From the NCBI GenBank assembly GCA_963580285.1, contig OY757011.1:156291245-156355244 (forward strand): a stretch of DNA of 64,000 nt, given 5' to 3'. A program made the position numbers and the translations under genes. How positions within the stretch are numbered: position 1 is the stretch's first letter; every line of letters starts with the position of its first letter. This document shows, one piece after another, positions 45,590 to 55,880 of this stretch. The notes beneath the pieces were generated by a model, which worked only from the letters and a program-made list of their open reading frames with translations, did no database searches and was not told the origin of the DNA. Origin of the DNA: Lucinisca nassula (taxonomy: Eukaryota; Mollusca; Bivalvia; Lucinida; Lucinidae).

Positions 45590-45868
45590 CTTGTGCATCT
45601 GAATAAATTAAACTGACTATACCCATTTCTGACTTTCAACCAATCAGATTACTTGGATGTAATTTATTCCTACAAACACACAAAATGAATGTCAAACAGT
45701 GTAGCTACTGACAGTCACACAATGAATGTCAAACAGTGTAGCTACTGACAGTAGCTACACTGTTAGACATTCATTTTGTGTGTAGGAATAAATTTAATTG
45801 ATCAGATGGCTTCTTCCATCTGATCTGTATCTACTGTGTTATCTTCCGGTCAAGCAGGACAAGGGTTA
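45590..45868 (+). mobile_element. P3 MITE with internal rearrangement
   Basis: CCCTTGTGCATCTGAATAAA to CAAGCAGGACAAGGG. The middle (45690-45790) contains ATGAATGTCAAACAGTGTAG twice directly and once inverted, with a GCTACTGACAGTAGC dyad. Confidence 0.7.
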
Positions 45869-45884
45869 TATGACTACCGTAATG

Positions 45885-46076
45885 CTCCTAAGTATTGGGA
45901 CAGAATGGCCTAAGCAAACGGTGCAGACCCAGATCAGACTGTTCCTTAAGGAGCAGTCTGGTAAGGGTCTACACTGTTTGACATTCCATCTACACCTTTT
46001 GGACTCCTTACTCGACTGTGAAACAAATTTGTTAATGTTTTAAGAGAATTACAGCAAATTCTCAAGGTGTTAGAAT
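45885..46076 (+). mobile_element. P5 MITE
   Basis: CCGTAATGCTCCTAAGTATT, CCTAAGCAAACGGTGCAG, core K with tip GTTCCTTAAGGAGC, then CTACACCTTTTGGACTCC and CAAATTCTCAAGGTGTTAGA. Confidence 0.72.
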
Positions 46077-46111
46077 TATTATAGGGTATGTACATTACAG
46101 GTGAATGGATA

Positions 46112-46500
46112 ACTTGATATTTTGGAAAGGGAGACAACTTTAATAACATAAGATTAGTTGCCATGTAACCGAACATCTCCATAAAAGGAGTCTACTCTTA
46201 ACCCATTGTATACTAGGGGACTCTTCCATTGCTATATGTTGGACAATTCCATTTGTCATATAAGGAGTGTCAGGCCTATTTTTGGTTTTTATTCTATTTT
46301 TAATGGAAAATCACTTCAACTAATAATGCAGGCCCTGATCAGACGCTGCGTTCTGCGGCGTCTGATCTGGGCCTGCACTGTTTGCCAAGGTACCCCTTAA
46401 GGGGTTTCTCCGCATACAATGGGTTAAAGGAAAAGAATTGGCTCCTAGCCTCCTAAGAAGCAAATTCTTTCCTCTAAGAGTAGAGAATAATATTTTTAAG
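46112..46500. mobile_element. P4-type MITE split by P1 exactly at TTAA
   Basis: AAGGGAGACAACTTT and GGAGTCTACTC lie left of the P1 insertion. AGGAAAAGAATTGGCTCC, GAAGCAAATTCTTTCC and TAAGAGTAGA lie right of it. Removing P1 and one TTAA restores the P4 hairpin arm. Confidence 0.8.
46202..46423 (+). mobile_element. P1 MITE, intact, TTAA duplication proven
   Basis: 222 bp. CCCATTGTATACTAGGGG ... CGCATACAATGGG, with TTAA at 46198-46201 and 46424-46427. The host hairpin arm CTACTCTTAAAGGAAAG normally has one TTAA. Core K with tip GACGCTGCGTTCTGCGGCGT. Confidence 0.95.
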
Positions 46501-46707
46501 TAAAAATTTGCCAAAGTGACATAGATGCCTGGTAGTCATAACACTGAAGAAAAACTTAACACAAATTGCTTACACCACCTTGGACGCGATCGCGGACGAC
46601 GGAGACTGGCCGACAGGGGTAACACTATATGCCCCATCCAACATTCTTTGAATGGAAGGGGCATAAAAAGTTGTCTCCCATAGAAGTATATGCAGTCTAT
46701 ATATACA

Positions 46708-46913
46708 GTCGAATTCTGCTAATAAGACCACCTAAAATTAGGACTAATTCTGCTTTAAAAAGCTTATTTGAAGGCTTCATTTAATATTTTTTTGTGTTTT
46801 CTGCCAACAGTGTCCTCTGGTCAGGGACTACCTTTGGGACTGTTCAAAAGTGGTCTTAAAGACAACTTTTGAACAATCCCAAAGGTGGTCTTAATATAGG
46901 AATTTTACTATAG
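46708..46913. mobile_element. Tc1/mariner-type MITE with GACCACC hairpin
   Basis: Ends CAGTCGAATTCTGCTAATAA and the inverse of TAGTAAAATTCCTATATTAA. Internal hairpin CTTTGGGACTGTTCAAAAGT / mirror (46830-46890). TA flanks. The same hairpin occurs at 39588-39655 and 37194-37247. Confidence 0.7.
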
Positions 46914-47104
46914 TTCATGTATATATGTGAACTATGAAGTACAACAATACTTGTCTCTTCTGTTTTTATTTACTTTTTGTTCATTTCAATACAACATTCA
47001 CAAGAAACTGGACTGTTTTAGCATCAACATCAAACATACATATAAATAACCATAACAAATTGTGAAAATGTTGATTTCAAATTTTGAAAATTTGTCAAAA
47101 TTCT

Positions 47105-47409
47105 CACAGCCCCCGCCCATAGTGGCTAGAAGAAATATATGGGCTGCATGATGCTTCCACGCTGAGCTGAATCCGGCCCGCACACTAGTACTGGTAAACG
47201 GCTTAGAGGATCTAAGCCTGTCTAAGAACCGCAGTGCGAGGCGGACTGTCCATGCTAATAAACCCTATTTGTTCCATTGGGCGATAGGGCTTGAGATGTC
47301 ATTTCATCTCAATGTCGGGTAAAAGTCCCACAAAATTGGAAGCAACGTCTCCAAAATGACCTTTACAGTGTTGACGGGGACATTAAACCGCAAATCAAAC
47401 AAAACAAAA
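47105..47409 (+). mobile_element. SINE-A, full length with 13-bp target duplication
   Basis: Flanked by TTGTCAAAATTCT at 47092-47104 and 47410-47422. From CAGCCCCCGCCCATAGTGGC to CGCAAATCAAACAAAACAAA. Confidence 0.93.
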
Positions 47410-47734
47410 TTGTCAAAATTCTACTTTGGATGAACAAAAAATTTATTACAAAATCGATGGCTACCAAATCTATTGAAATTAGGTTGCAACTAACTTCATT
47501 CAACCATACGGTCATGGTGCTTAAGTATTCATCACTTTGACTTATTGTTTAAACCAGTGTATTGCCTTGTATGTTTTATTATTATTTGTTATTATAGTTA
47601 TTAATACATGTATACGTTTAACCATTAACTGCTTGACGCTTATGACCCACAAAGAGGGTTGACACGTCGTTAAACACGAAATCATCATCATCATAATACA
47701 TGTATTACTGAAAAATTGTTACCCACACTGCCAT

Positions 47735-48003
47735 GCATCACTAAAACACGCCTATATAAATTTGATCCCCTCAAAACCCACATAAATATATATAGTTTAC
47801 AGAGGTATACATTATTTTTCTCATTTCTGCTCAAAAACAGATTGTGGGTACCGGTTAGAACCGCCTCTCTGAGGGGGTTCTAAAGAATACCCACAATCTA
47901 TGTTAAGAGCAGAAATATGGAAAATATCAGATTTTTTTATCAGAAAATTTTATTTCTAGTGGCATAATTCTCAATATATTTGAATAGGCGTGTTTTTGTA
48001 ACG
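47735..48003 (+). mobile_element. B1 hairpin MITE
   Basis: CATCACTAAAACACGCCTAT ... AATAGGCGTGTTTTTGTAAC. Core H at 47842-47900 with mismatches in the right arm (TTCTAAAGAATACCCACAAT). Confidence 0.8.
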
Positions 48004-48189
48004 AAAATATACACATAGCTTGGAACAAGAGGGAGAAATGTGGAAAATTAAGGGATATTTTGCCATAATCCTGTTCACGAAGTGGGTACTTGATAGAATC
48101 ATGTTTGACAAGTACCTACAACAGAGTTGCTCTGAAGAAATAGAGACAATTATGTATTAAACCTTATCTCTCTGGACACGACAAACCCT

Positions 48190-48332
48190 ACATTTGCAAA
48201 CAGTATAGCTCCAGATCAGATGAGCCATCTGATCAGGATCTACACTGTTTATCATGCAGTTTGTGGTTATATCAAGTGATTTGATTAGTGGATCCTCAGG
48301 AATGGGGTGCATTGAGCAGGATAAGGATTAGT
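48190..48332 (-). mobile_element. P3 MITE fragment
   Basis: CAAACAGTATAGCTCCAGAT with a short tip GATGAGCCATC, then GTTTGTGGTTATATCAAGTG and TTGAGCAGGATAAGGATTA. Confidence 0.65.
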
Positions 48333-48357
48333 TATCCTAATTTCTCCCCCTTAATTG

Positions 48358-48521
48358 CAGGGGTGTAAAATTCTACTCGCCCGCTCGCATTTGCGAGTAA
48401 GTTTTAAGGCAGGGCGAGTAAGGTTTTCAAAACTGACCTTACTTTTTCTTCATTTTTAGCACCTAAATGAAAAGTTTAGACGATAAGGGCGAGTAAGTTT
48501 GAGGGAAATTTTACACCTCTG
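48358..48521. mobile_element. MITE with CAGGGGTGTAAAATT ends
   Basis: Inverted ends CAGGGGTGTAAAATT and AATTTTACACCTCTG, then subterminal CTACTCGCCC / GGGCGAGTAA. AATTG flanks both sides (48353-48357, 48522-48526), a possible 5-bp duplication. Superfamily uncertain (hAT-like ends, but not 8 bp). Confidence 0.78.
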
Positions 48522-49758
48522 AATTGGAGTCATGCATATAGAAGTGAGCAAAACAGAAAAATCTCAGAAAAACTTGACAAGTATTTCATTGTATGTGTTT
48601 ATCCTTTTAACTGTTTTGTGTTCTTTTTTTAGAAATGCGACAGTGCTGTTAAATGAATGGCAATGTCACAAAATGGTGAATATTTAGTATATCCCATAAC
48701 TTTGTTAGATCAGGTCTGGAAAATACACCCATTCACTAGGACAAGGAAAATACTTGTCTAGCCCATGTGAAATGTACCAGAAACTTCACAATGAGTGAAA
48801 GTTTGAAGAATTTTCCAGTGCCGTGGATGTACATATATATTAAACTCACAAAGAACAGAGAAACTGTATGCTCCATATAAATTCATGTATGAACCATATT
48901 CATGCCAAGGAAGTCTCCTGGAAACATTAAAGTGTAACAGTAAAGGTTGATATCTGGCTTCACATGGGAGCAGTCTTATACCACTGGAACCATGTTCACC
49001 CTAAATATTTAGCCACCAAAAGAAGCCTAAGCAAAAAGTGTGCAACAGAATAAGACTTGTTCCTGAAATAGCAGTTGGATCAGGACCTTGCTGGTTGCCT
49101 CTGTACAAAAGTCTGTACAAACATTGCAATCAAAATATATTAAACATAATTTATGCCATCAAAATATAATGTAATTAGCTCATTAAAAAGGGTTCACATA
49201 GGTATTTAGGGTAACTACGGTTTACTAGACTGCTGAAGAAAAGCACCATTCTGGGGTGGGCGGGCAAAGAGGACCTCTCATTGGTCATATTCTGAATCAG
49301 TATTCCAGGCCCTGTGTTCGATAATGGAAGATCTTTTCCTGTCATGTGAATCAGTTTTTATCACAGAATACTAGTTAACATTGATAATTTTCCTTATTCC
49401 TTGTCAGAAACATATGATGTGGGTACTGTACTTGTTAGAATAGCCTTAATGTGGCAATTCCAACAAATACCCACCCATGCAGAAATATATCTTGTTACTC
49501 TAGAGGGTGTCATTGTTGTGACCCAAGAAAGTATTTTGTTTTGTCATAGATGTGCACCATGTGCACTGTGATTGGGTACCTGAATAGGATGAGGACCAGA
49601 GATAATTCAAGAAATCCTAGGGAGTGTAACTATTATCAGATTTGATAATGTATTTAATTAAATTTTGGGGTTATTTTCCTTCATCTCAACAGAAACACAT
49701 CGTTAGTTTGGTAACTATACATAGCTCTTGTTGAAGAAAAGTAACAAACATAATCCAC
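48522..49758. other. Mostly featureless; decayed MITE pieces
   Basis: A worn P6-like element lies at about 48990-49224 (CACCCTAAATATTTAGCCAC ... AGGTATTTAGGGTAACTACG). A C-type hairpin lies at 49383-49490 (ATGTGGGTACTGTACTTGTT ... CAACAAATACCCACCC). No supported gene. Confidence 0.5.
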
Positions 49759-50035
49759 ATTATGAAAACATACCTATTCAAATATATCGGGAATTCAACC
49801 GGCGAAAAAATGAAAATTTCATACGAAAAATTGTGATATATTTCATATTTCTGCTCAAAATATGAATGTGGGTACTCGTTAGAACGGCCTTGATGAGGAG
49901 GTTCTAACGAGTACCCACAATCTATATTTTAGAGTAGAAATACGTAAAATTAGGTTTACCCAGGTGTAAACCCCAGTTTTACTTTTAAAAAGTGTGGTTC
50001 AAGGGGGTCAGAATTATATAGACATGTTTTAAATT
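49759..50035 (-). mobile_element. B1 hairpin MITE
   Basis: CATTATGAAAACATACCTAT ... ATAGACATGTTTTAAATTA. Core H at 49860-49925 with one lost A in AATGTGGGTACTCG. Confidence 0.75.
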
Positions 50036-50111
50036 AATAATTATGTTATGGTTGTTTGTCACAATCACCTCTACAATGGTACATAAAATGACCATCTACA
50101 ATATTTGTTTT

Positions 50112-50318
50112 ACCCCCAGTGGCCCATTTTTTGGGACAATGGCATACAGTGAAGACCCATAAATCAGATGCTGCAGAATGTAGCGTCTAATCCGAGTCTA
50201 CACCGTTTGATTAAAGTTTGAACATTTTTGTAAAACTTACCACGAAGAAAACAAACCTTACACTCATATAATTAGAAATGGATCACTCCAGGGTGGACTA
50301 TTCCATTGTCAAATACAG
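50112..50318 (-). mobile_element. P2 MITE, decayed
   Basis: GGCCCATTTTTTGGGACAAT, a weak core K with tip GATGCTGCAGAATGTAGCGT, then AATTAGAAATGGATCACTCC and TATTCCATTGTCAAAT. Confidence 0.55.
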
Positions 50319-50360
50319 GTTTATTAAGAATAAAGAAAATTATTTCACAATTATCATTTT

Positions 50361-50569
50361 TTAACCCATTCCATTGCTGGACAAGTTCATTTGTCATATA
50401 AGGGGTGGCTGTCCTGTTTTTTTTTTTTCTTTTTTATTCCATATTTGACAGAAAATCCTGTTAGCAAACAATTCAGACCCTGATCAGAGGCTACGTTCTG
50501 CGGCATCTGATCTGGGCCTGCAGTGTTTGCCAAGGTACCCCTTCTGGGGTTTCCTGCATTGAAATGGGT
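50361..50569 (+). mobile_element. P1 MITE, left end shortened
   Basis: TTAACCCATTCCATTGCTGG is missing the TGTATACTAGTGGACTC stretch. Core K at 50462-50530, end CTGCATTGAAATGGG. Confidence 0.7.
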
Positions 50570-50574
50570 CGAGA

Positions 50575-50706
50575 TACTTTTTCTTATATCTTGTCAGATG
50601 TATGTGTTCTGGGACCAGGGTACTTGTTAGAATAGCCTCAATGAGGCAATTCTAACACGAACCCACAGAACAAGTTCTAAACAGAAATAAGAAAAATTAT
50701 CCCTTA
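50575..50706. mobile_element. C-type hairpin MITE
   Basis: GAATAGCCTCAATGAGGCAATTC-type core with CTTGTTA / TAACACG arms, and outer TTTTTCTTAT / ATAAGAAAAA. Confidence 0.6.
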
Positions 50707-50764
50707 TCTATCCTAATCTGGAGATATGGATCAAGCTACCAAGCTGAGCAATTTTCTGCATTAA

Positions 50765-50988
50765 GGGAAATGGGAACACCTTCAGGGGAGGCAACTCCTG
50801 CATCCTATGCCAATAGGGGTCTACTCTTAAAGGAAAGAATTTGCTCCTGAGGAGCAAATTCTTTCCTTTAAGAGTAGACCCACCTCTTTTTCAGCGGAAC
50901 AGGGCTTATAGAAAAGCTAACAAGAAGTCCCTAAAGTTGTCTCCCTTTGAAAAATGGCAGAAAAATTTGCCCGGTGTTCCCATTCCCC
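50765..50988. mobile_element. P4 MITE, intact, TTAA flanks
   Basis: TTAA at 50761-50764 and 50989-50992. Ends GGGAAATGGGAACACC and GGTGTTCCCATTCCCC. The centre GTCTACTCTTAAAGGAAAGA / mirror with ATTTGCTCCTGAGGAGCAAAT is perfect. 224 bp, and the best P4 reference. Confidence 0.88.
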
Positions 50989-51114
50989 TTAAATTTTGAT
51001 GAAAATACTATCTGAGAACCTTTATAACTCTTCAAAAAAAACTTACTAGCATGGACATCGTTGACTTACTTACATAGCATGAGGTAAGGAACAGTAATTT
51101 TAGGTATTTATATA

Positions 51115-51205
51115 TAAAGGGATAATTTTCCTTATTTACTGCTAAAAACATGTTGTGGTACTTGTCTAGGCCAATTCTAACAGGTACCAACAATATGTTT
51201 AAATG
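51115..51205. repeat. C-type hairpin fragment
   Basis: ACATGTTGTGGTACTTGTCT ... ATTCTAACAGGTACCAACA, bracketed by AGGGATAATTTTCCTTATTT. Confidence 0.5.
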
Positions 51206-51210
51206 AGAAA

Positions 51211-51491
51211 CATCGTGTGAACAAGTCGGTGAAAGAAAGGCCCCCCTAAACCCCGCTTTATATAGAGAAAACTGGGGTTTACGGGGGTAAACATTATTTT
51301 CCTTATTTCTGCTCCAAGACATAGGTTGTGGGTACTCGTTAGAACCGCCTCAGTGAGGCGGTTCTAACGAGCACCCAAAACCTATATTTGGAATATACGT
51401 AAATAAGAAAAATTTCCCAAATTATCATAAAAAATTACCTTTTTTGAGGTTTGAAAAATGCACTATATCACACGGATGTGTTATCGTAATG
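51211..51491 (-). mobile_element. B2 hairpin MITE
   Basis: CATCGTGTGAACAAGTCGGT ... CACGGATGTGTTATCGTAATG ends. Core H with tip GAACCGCCTCAGTGAGGCGG is nearly perfect. The side stem ACCCCGC...GGGGTTTACGGGGG lies on the left. Confidence 0.82.
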
Positions 51492-51681
51492 TAAGCAATA
51501 TTTATTTCCAAATTATAGTCGGTACTCTTCCGTATCTAGAGCTATGCAAACTATTCGCTGATCAATGTCTTAAAAACTCTACCCTCTTAAAAACCATCCC
51601 TAGCCATATTTTTCATGCTCACCCAAACTGAGCATAAAATTCATACTTCCATAGCAACAGATGTTGGTATTTCACTATTTT

Positions 51682-51823
51682 GTGATAACTGAAGGATAGT
51701 TTACCTTATTTCTCCATATTCACATGTTGTGGGTATTCGTTAGAATTGCCTCTTTGAGGCTGTTCTTCTGAATACCTTTTTAATATGGAGAATTGACATA
51801 AACTATTCTTCAGTTATCATAAA
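51682..51823. mobile_element. C-type hairpin MITE, clean termini
   Basis: TGATAACTGAAGGATAGTTT and AAACTATTCTTCAGTTATCA are inverted ends. The core is GTGGGTATTCGTTAGAATTG / mismatched mirror. A short related piece lies at 53500-53560. Confidence 0.8.
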
Positions 51824-51965
51824 ATACAAACCTTATCTGTTGTTATGAACTTCACATGACAATGATGACATACAACATTTCGGAATACCTACATGTACAG
51901 GTAAGTTGCATATCTTTTCATGCTTAAATGAGTACAAAAAAGTGAAACGACACAGTAACATCTTT

Positions 51966-52345
51966 ACCGTATTTACCATAAATATTTGGACACCCCAAAT
52001 CCTTTCGTTACTTGTTCTAAAATGTTGTGTCTTAACCCTTATCTTGCTGTTCACGACAACCACTATCTTTGCAAACAGTGTAGATCCAGATCAGATGGCT
52101 TCTGATCAGGATCTACACTGTTTGGCATTCAATTTATGAATTTGTATCAATAAATTACATCAAGTAATTTGATTGGCTGATAGACAGAAATGGGTGTGGC
52201 TTAAATGAATATTCAGCAAGATAAGGGCTAAAACAGCTGGATGGGTGGCAAACCGTGTAGACCCTGATGAGACACCACAGAATATGGCATCTCATAAGGG
52301 TTTATACTGTTTCCTTACGCCTGTCTGACCAAGTATATACGGTAA
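51966..52345 (-). mobile_element. P6 MITE with nested P3
   Basis: Ends TACCGTATTTACCATAAATA and the inverse of TACCGTATTTACCGTATATA. P3 (52036-52227) sits at a TTAA in GTGTCTTAAAACAGC. Core K (ACCGTGTAGACCCTGATGAG / mirror) lies at 52251-52312. Confidence 0.8.
52036..52227 (-). mobile_element. P3 MITE nested in P6
   Basis: TTAA at 52032-52035; right flank CTAA (52228-52231). Ends CCCTTATCTTGCTG and CAGCAAGATAAGGG. Core K shortened at the tip. Confidence 0.85.
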
Positions 52346-52389
52346 ATACGGTATAACACTGTTGTTAGCATCCAAAGCTGAAACCGTTT

Positions 52390-52600
52390 ACTGTATGTAT
52401 TCAGACAGACAGCCTGAGCGAACAGTGTAGACCCAGATGAGATGCCGCAGAACTAAGCATCTTATCAAGGTCCACACTACTTGCCACACATCCAGCCATT
52501 CTTAGACACAAGATCAAGTAGTAAATTATACTTGTTCCAATTTTAGAACAAGTATGGTAAGGAGTTGAGGTGTTTTAATATTAAGGGTAAATACTGTAGT
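52390..52600. mobile_element. P6 MITE, worn
   Basis: TACTGTATGTATTCAGACAG ... AAGGGTAAATACTGTA ends, with core K at 52416-52478 (GTGTAGACCCAGATGAGATG / mirror). Confidence 0.65.
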
Positions 52601-52614
52601 TCAATTAGTATGTT

Positions 52615-52915
52615 TTTTTGTTTGTTTGATTTGAGGTTTAACGTCCCCGTCAACACTATAAAGGTCATTTTGGAGACGTTGCTTCCAATTTTGTGGGACT
52701 TTTACCCGACACTGAAATGAAATTACATCTCAAGCCCTGTCGTCCAATGAAACCAATAGAGTTTATTAGCATGGACGTCCCCCTCGCACCGCAGTTCCTG
52801 AACAGGCTTAGATCCTCTAAGAGGTTTACCAGTACTAGTGTGCGGGCCGGATTCAGCTCTGCGTGGAAGCATCATGCATCCCATATATTTCTTCAAGCCC
52901 CTATGGGGGGGGCCA
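52615..52915 (-). mobile_element. SINE-A, full length with 14-bp target duplication
   Basis: Flanked by TCAATTAGTATGTT at 52601-52614 and 52916-52929. Tail T-rich (TTTTTGTTTGTTTGATTTGA), head inverse ending CTTCAAGCCCCTATGGGG. Confidence 0.94.
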
Positions 52916-53114
52916 TCAATTAGTATGTTATATCCCAACCAAAATATGTAGATTATACAGAAGATTCCCAGTTTATGGTCATTTTTCTACATAATCTATT
53001 TATTTTTGGGATACATCTTTCCAAAAAGTTGAATGAACAGTGTTACAAAGAGGTTTATGAGTATCTGCACAGCACATATAACATAGCAACAGATCAGGTA
53101 AGTATTTGTGACTG

Positions 53115-53499
53115 CATCACGAAAACACGCCTATAAAATTTTGACCCCCTTGAACTCCACTTTTATATACACTGTAGTAAAACTGGGGTTTACAGGGGTA
53201 AACCATATTTTTTCTTATTTCTGCTCCAAAATATAGATTGTGGGTACATTTTCACGAGTTTGCTGCCAAAAAAAACAAACATTTTAAGATGAAAAATTGT
53301 GATATTTTTCTTATTTCTGCTCCAAAATATAGATTGTGGGTACCCACATTCTATATTTTGAGCAGAAATAAGAAAAATATGTACCCACAATCTATATTTT
53401 GGAGCAGAAATAAAAAAATATCACAATTTTTCGTCTTAAAATGTTTGTTTTTTCGGCGTAAACTTTACAATATATTTGTGTAGGCTTGTTTTCGTAATG
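53115..53499 (+). mobile_element. B1 hairpin MITE with duplicated arms
   Basis: CATCACGAAAACACGCCTAT ... TAGGCTTGTTTTCGTAATG. The arm CTGCTCCAAAATATAGATTG is present twice on the left and the mirror twice on the right. The GAACCGCCTC tip is gone. The extra arms look like template switching at the hairpin. Confidence 0.78.
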
Positions 53500-54450
53500 G
53501 GAGGATAGTTTTTGTCAAGTCTCCATGGAGCAATAAGGAAAACTATCCTTCAATTATCACAAAATACTTACCGCTGTATTTATGAGCAGGACAATTTCGG
53601 ACTCAGTTTAGCATGAAAAAAGGGCCAGACAACCAATGTACTGTAGTAAATAAACATGCAAGTAAGTTCAGGTCCAGCAATAAAGAACATTGGTCAAAAA
53701 CTACCATTTTATCACAACTCAAAGAACGGAATGTAATCAATAAATAATTTACACAAACAAACAAAAACAAAAGCACTTTAAATGCAATTTGGAAATAATA
53801 CAACAATTTTTTTAAAATAACAAGCTTTTCAACATTAAAGATCTAAATTCAACACCACATCCAACAATAAAATCCAGAATTTATCCAGTTTACATTGTCA
53901 AATTTCGAAAGAACTTTCAGATGACTTAATATTTTGAAGAAAATTGCAGTGACTTTTTAAAGTTAATTTTGAGTTGCAAATATGTAAAAGAATGTTCTCT
54001 CTCTCTTTTTCTTTTTCATTTCCATTCACCCGAAACTATCTTCAAACAGCACTTATTCTGACCGCAGTCATTTTAGATTGCACAATCCTCACAGCCGCAG
54101 CTTCTTCCACCATTTCTCCATCGTTGTACATTTTCACGAGGTAACCGATATAAAGGCTTTTCGTGGATGACTAATGGGTCATTTCTAACGTATGAAAAAA
54201 TAGCTTATAAAAGTATTTCATTTTGAAAATATAATGACACTTCTGTCAATCAATGAGATATGCATGAAAGTGATCGTCGTGACTTTGACTAATGGTCATG
54301 ATGAGATTGAATGAACACCTTCGTTGTGGCCATGTCTTTCTATGCTATACCGTCACTGCGATATAAATCTACACAATGGAGCGATTCGATGAAAAATGTA
54401 CAATGGAGAGTTATTATGACTTTGATAGTATACCGTGCCCTCAGCCACCA
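53500..54450 (-). other. Probable 3' untranslated region of maf plus AT-rich sequence
   Basis: It lies directly downstream of the maf stop on the minus strand. It has no supported frame and no MITE after about 53565. I could not identify a clear AATAAA in the expected strand, so the transcript end is unknown. Confidence 0.35.
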
Positions 54451-55008
54451 CTATAACCGTGGTTCTGGTTTCACAATAACTGACTCATGGTGCACTGAAT
54501 CACGACGCAGTACATCACAATGAACAGGTTCGTAGTGTGATGGAGGATACTGAGCTTGTGGGTGAATAGGATGTGCCGGTAACTGGTGCCTTGTTGAGTT
54601 ACCCAAATATAAAGGCTGTGCAGTTACAACATGTATTTTATTAGCCTCAGCAAATCTTTGAAGAGCATCATATCTGTTTTTCAGTGAGCTAAGTTCCATA
54701 CGAACAACATCGTTTTCTCGCTGTAACCTGTCCACTTCATTTCTCAACTGATCTTTTTCAGTCTCCAAAACTTCCTTCTGGGATATTCTCTTTTCTCGGC
54801 AATTCGCAGCATAACCACGATTCTTTAGTGTTCTTCTTCGCTGTTTCAATTTTATGATTTCATCTCTGGTCATTCCTTTGAGCATGCGATTCAGCTCCTT
54901 CACAGACAGGGCAATCAGTTCATCATCCGAAAGCTGTTTATGCGATGGGGGCTCCATCTGCATACTCTCCATCTTGATACTCTCCGACTTGATCTGCGAC
55001 AGAAATAT
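54451..55008 (-). CDS. maf-S-like: Small Maf bZIP transcription factor, terminal coding exon
   Basis: Small Mafs are nuclear proteins that bind Maf recognition elements as homodimers or with CNC partners (Nrf/Bach types), notably in antioxidant and stress responses. Counting from the in-frame Met at 54972, the exon encodes 173 residues. The extended homology region ([20 protein letters not shown], 14-33) is followed by the basic region [18 protein letters not shown] (45-62) with the Maf-specific Tyr. A zipper has heptad positions L69, L76, L83, V90, L97 and L104. There is no acidic activation domain in this exon, which argues for a small Maf. Sumoylation-type motifs are visible: IKSE upstream of that Met, and VKPE next to the C terminus. 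The exon starts at 55008 in phase 0 after a splice acceptor, so the true start may lie in an upstream exon outside recognisable sequence. The stop is TAG at 54451. The residues the frame adds upstream of the acceptor are intron. Confidence 0.95.
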   Translation of the reverse strand: MFLSQIKSESIKMESMQMEPPSHKQLSDDELIALSVKELNRMLKGMTRDEIIKLKQRRRTLKNRGYAANCREKRISQKEVLETEKDQLRNEVDRLQRENDVVRMELSSLKNRYDALQRFAEANKIHVVTAQPLYLGNSTRHQLPAHPIHPQAQYPPSHYEPVHCDVLRRDSVHHESVIVKPEPRL

Positions 55009-55031
55009 CTGAAAAAGAAAAGAAAATAAAT
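55009..55031 (-). promoter_or_regulatory. Splice acceptor of the maf exon
   Basis: On the minus strand a pyrimidine tract (TTATTTTCTTTTCTTTTTCAG) ends in CAG at 55011-55009, immediately before ATATTTCTGTCGCAG. This is a standard 3' splice site, and the coding frame shows Maf-like sequence only after it. Confidence 0.85.
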
Positions 55032-55880
55032 AAGGGCCCAATATTTCAAAGCATTGCTAGCTTAACAAGTCCGTTAGTGGTCAATATTTTAACTGTTCTA
55101 GCATGCACAATATCTAAATACTGTGGTATTCCTGCTAAAACAAAAAGTGAGTAGCTCATGACAAAAGCTACTAATATTTCGTCAGCAAATATATTACCAA
55201 AATGATCCTAAGTATTTGGACACTTACAGGGGTTTATCCAGGTATTTTGGGAAATTTTGGCCCCTTGGCATAATTGGGAAAAATAACCGACAAAATACCA
55301 AAACTGGGAATGCAATTTCATCGAAGAAATGTCAGGATGATCATTGCCTTCACTTCTATTTTGCTCATGAAAGTCTTATGAATTTGATAGCTCAGAAGTG
55401 AAATAACTTCACTGTCAGGACTGTGGTGAATTTTCATCTTAGGTATTGTTTTCTGTTTCTTTTTGTTGTGTTTTTTATTTCTTCGTTTTTGGGGGAAAAA
55501 ATATGGTGAAATTGGGAAAAATTGAGGCTGTTTGGCATTGGGAATGGGGACGAATTTCGGCCCTGCTAAACAGGCAGAAAATGCCCTGAGATAGGCCTGA
55601 GCAAAAGTGCAGAAGCAACTCAGACTGCTCGTTCTGGAGCAGTCTGATCCTGCTCGTTCTGGAGCAGTCTGATCAGGGTCTAAATTGTTTCCAATTCTGT
55701 CTGCATCTTCTGGACTCCTTGCTCGATCATGTAACAAATTTGTAAAAAATTTGGGAGAATTACAGAAAGTCTGTAAGGTGTCCAAATTTTTTATATATCT
55801 GAAATACAAAATTACAAAATTATCGAAGTTTTATTGTTGATATGTTATTTTGTTAACTAATGACATGGTTAGTTTTGAAT
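55032..55880. mobile_element. M MITE in the maf intron, split by P5 and a further insert
   Basis: M sequence (GGGCCCAATATTTCAAAGCA, TAGCTTAACAAGTCCGTTAG) runs to about 55194. It resumes after 55800 (GTTATTTTGTTAACTAATGA, CATGGTTAGTTTTGAAT). In between is P5 (55195 on: TACCAAAATGATCCTAAGTA; core K at 55603-55690 with a duplicated tip GCTCGTTCTGGAGCAGTCTG). P5 itself holds a 367-bp insert (55227-55593) beginning CAGGGGTTTATCC and ending GAAAATGCCCTG. The M end lies about 23 bp from the exon. Confidence 0.75.

Noticed and set aside
55318..55809. 163-residue minus-strand open frame
   Set aside because: It runs through P5 and the CAGGGG insert in the maf intron, and no family is recognisable.
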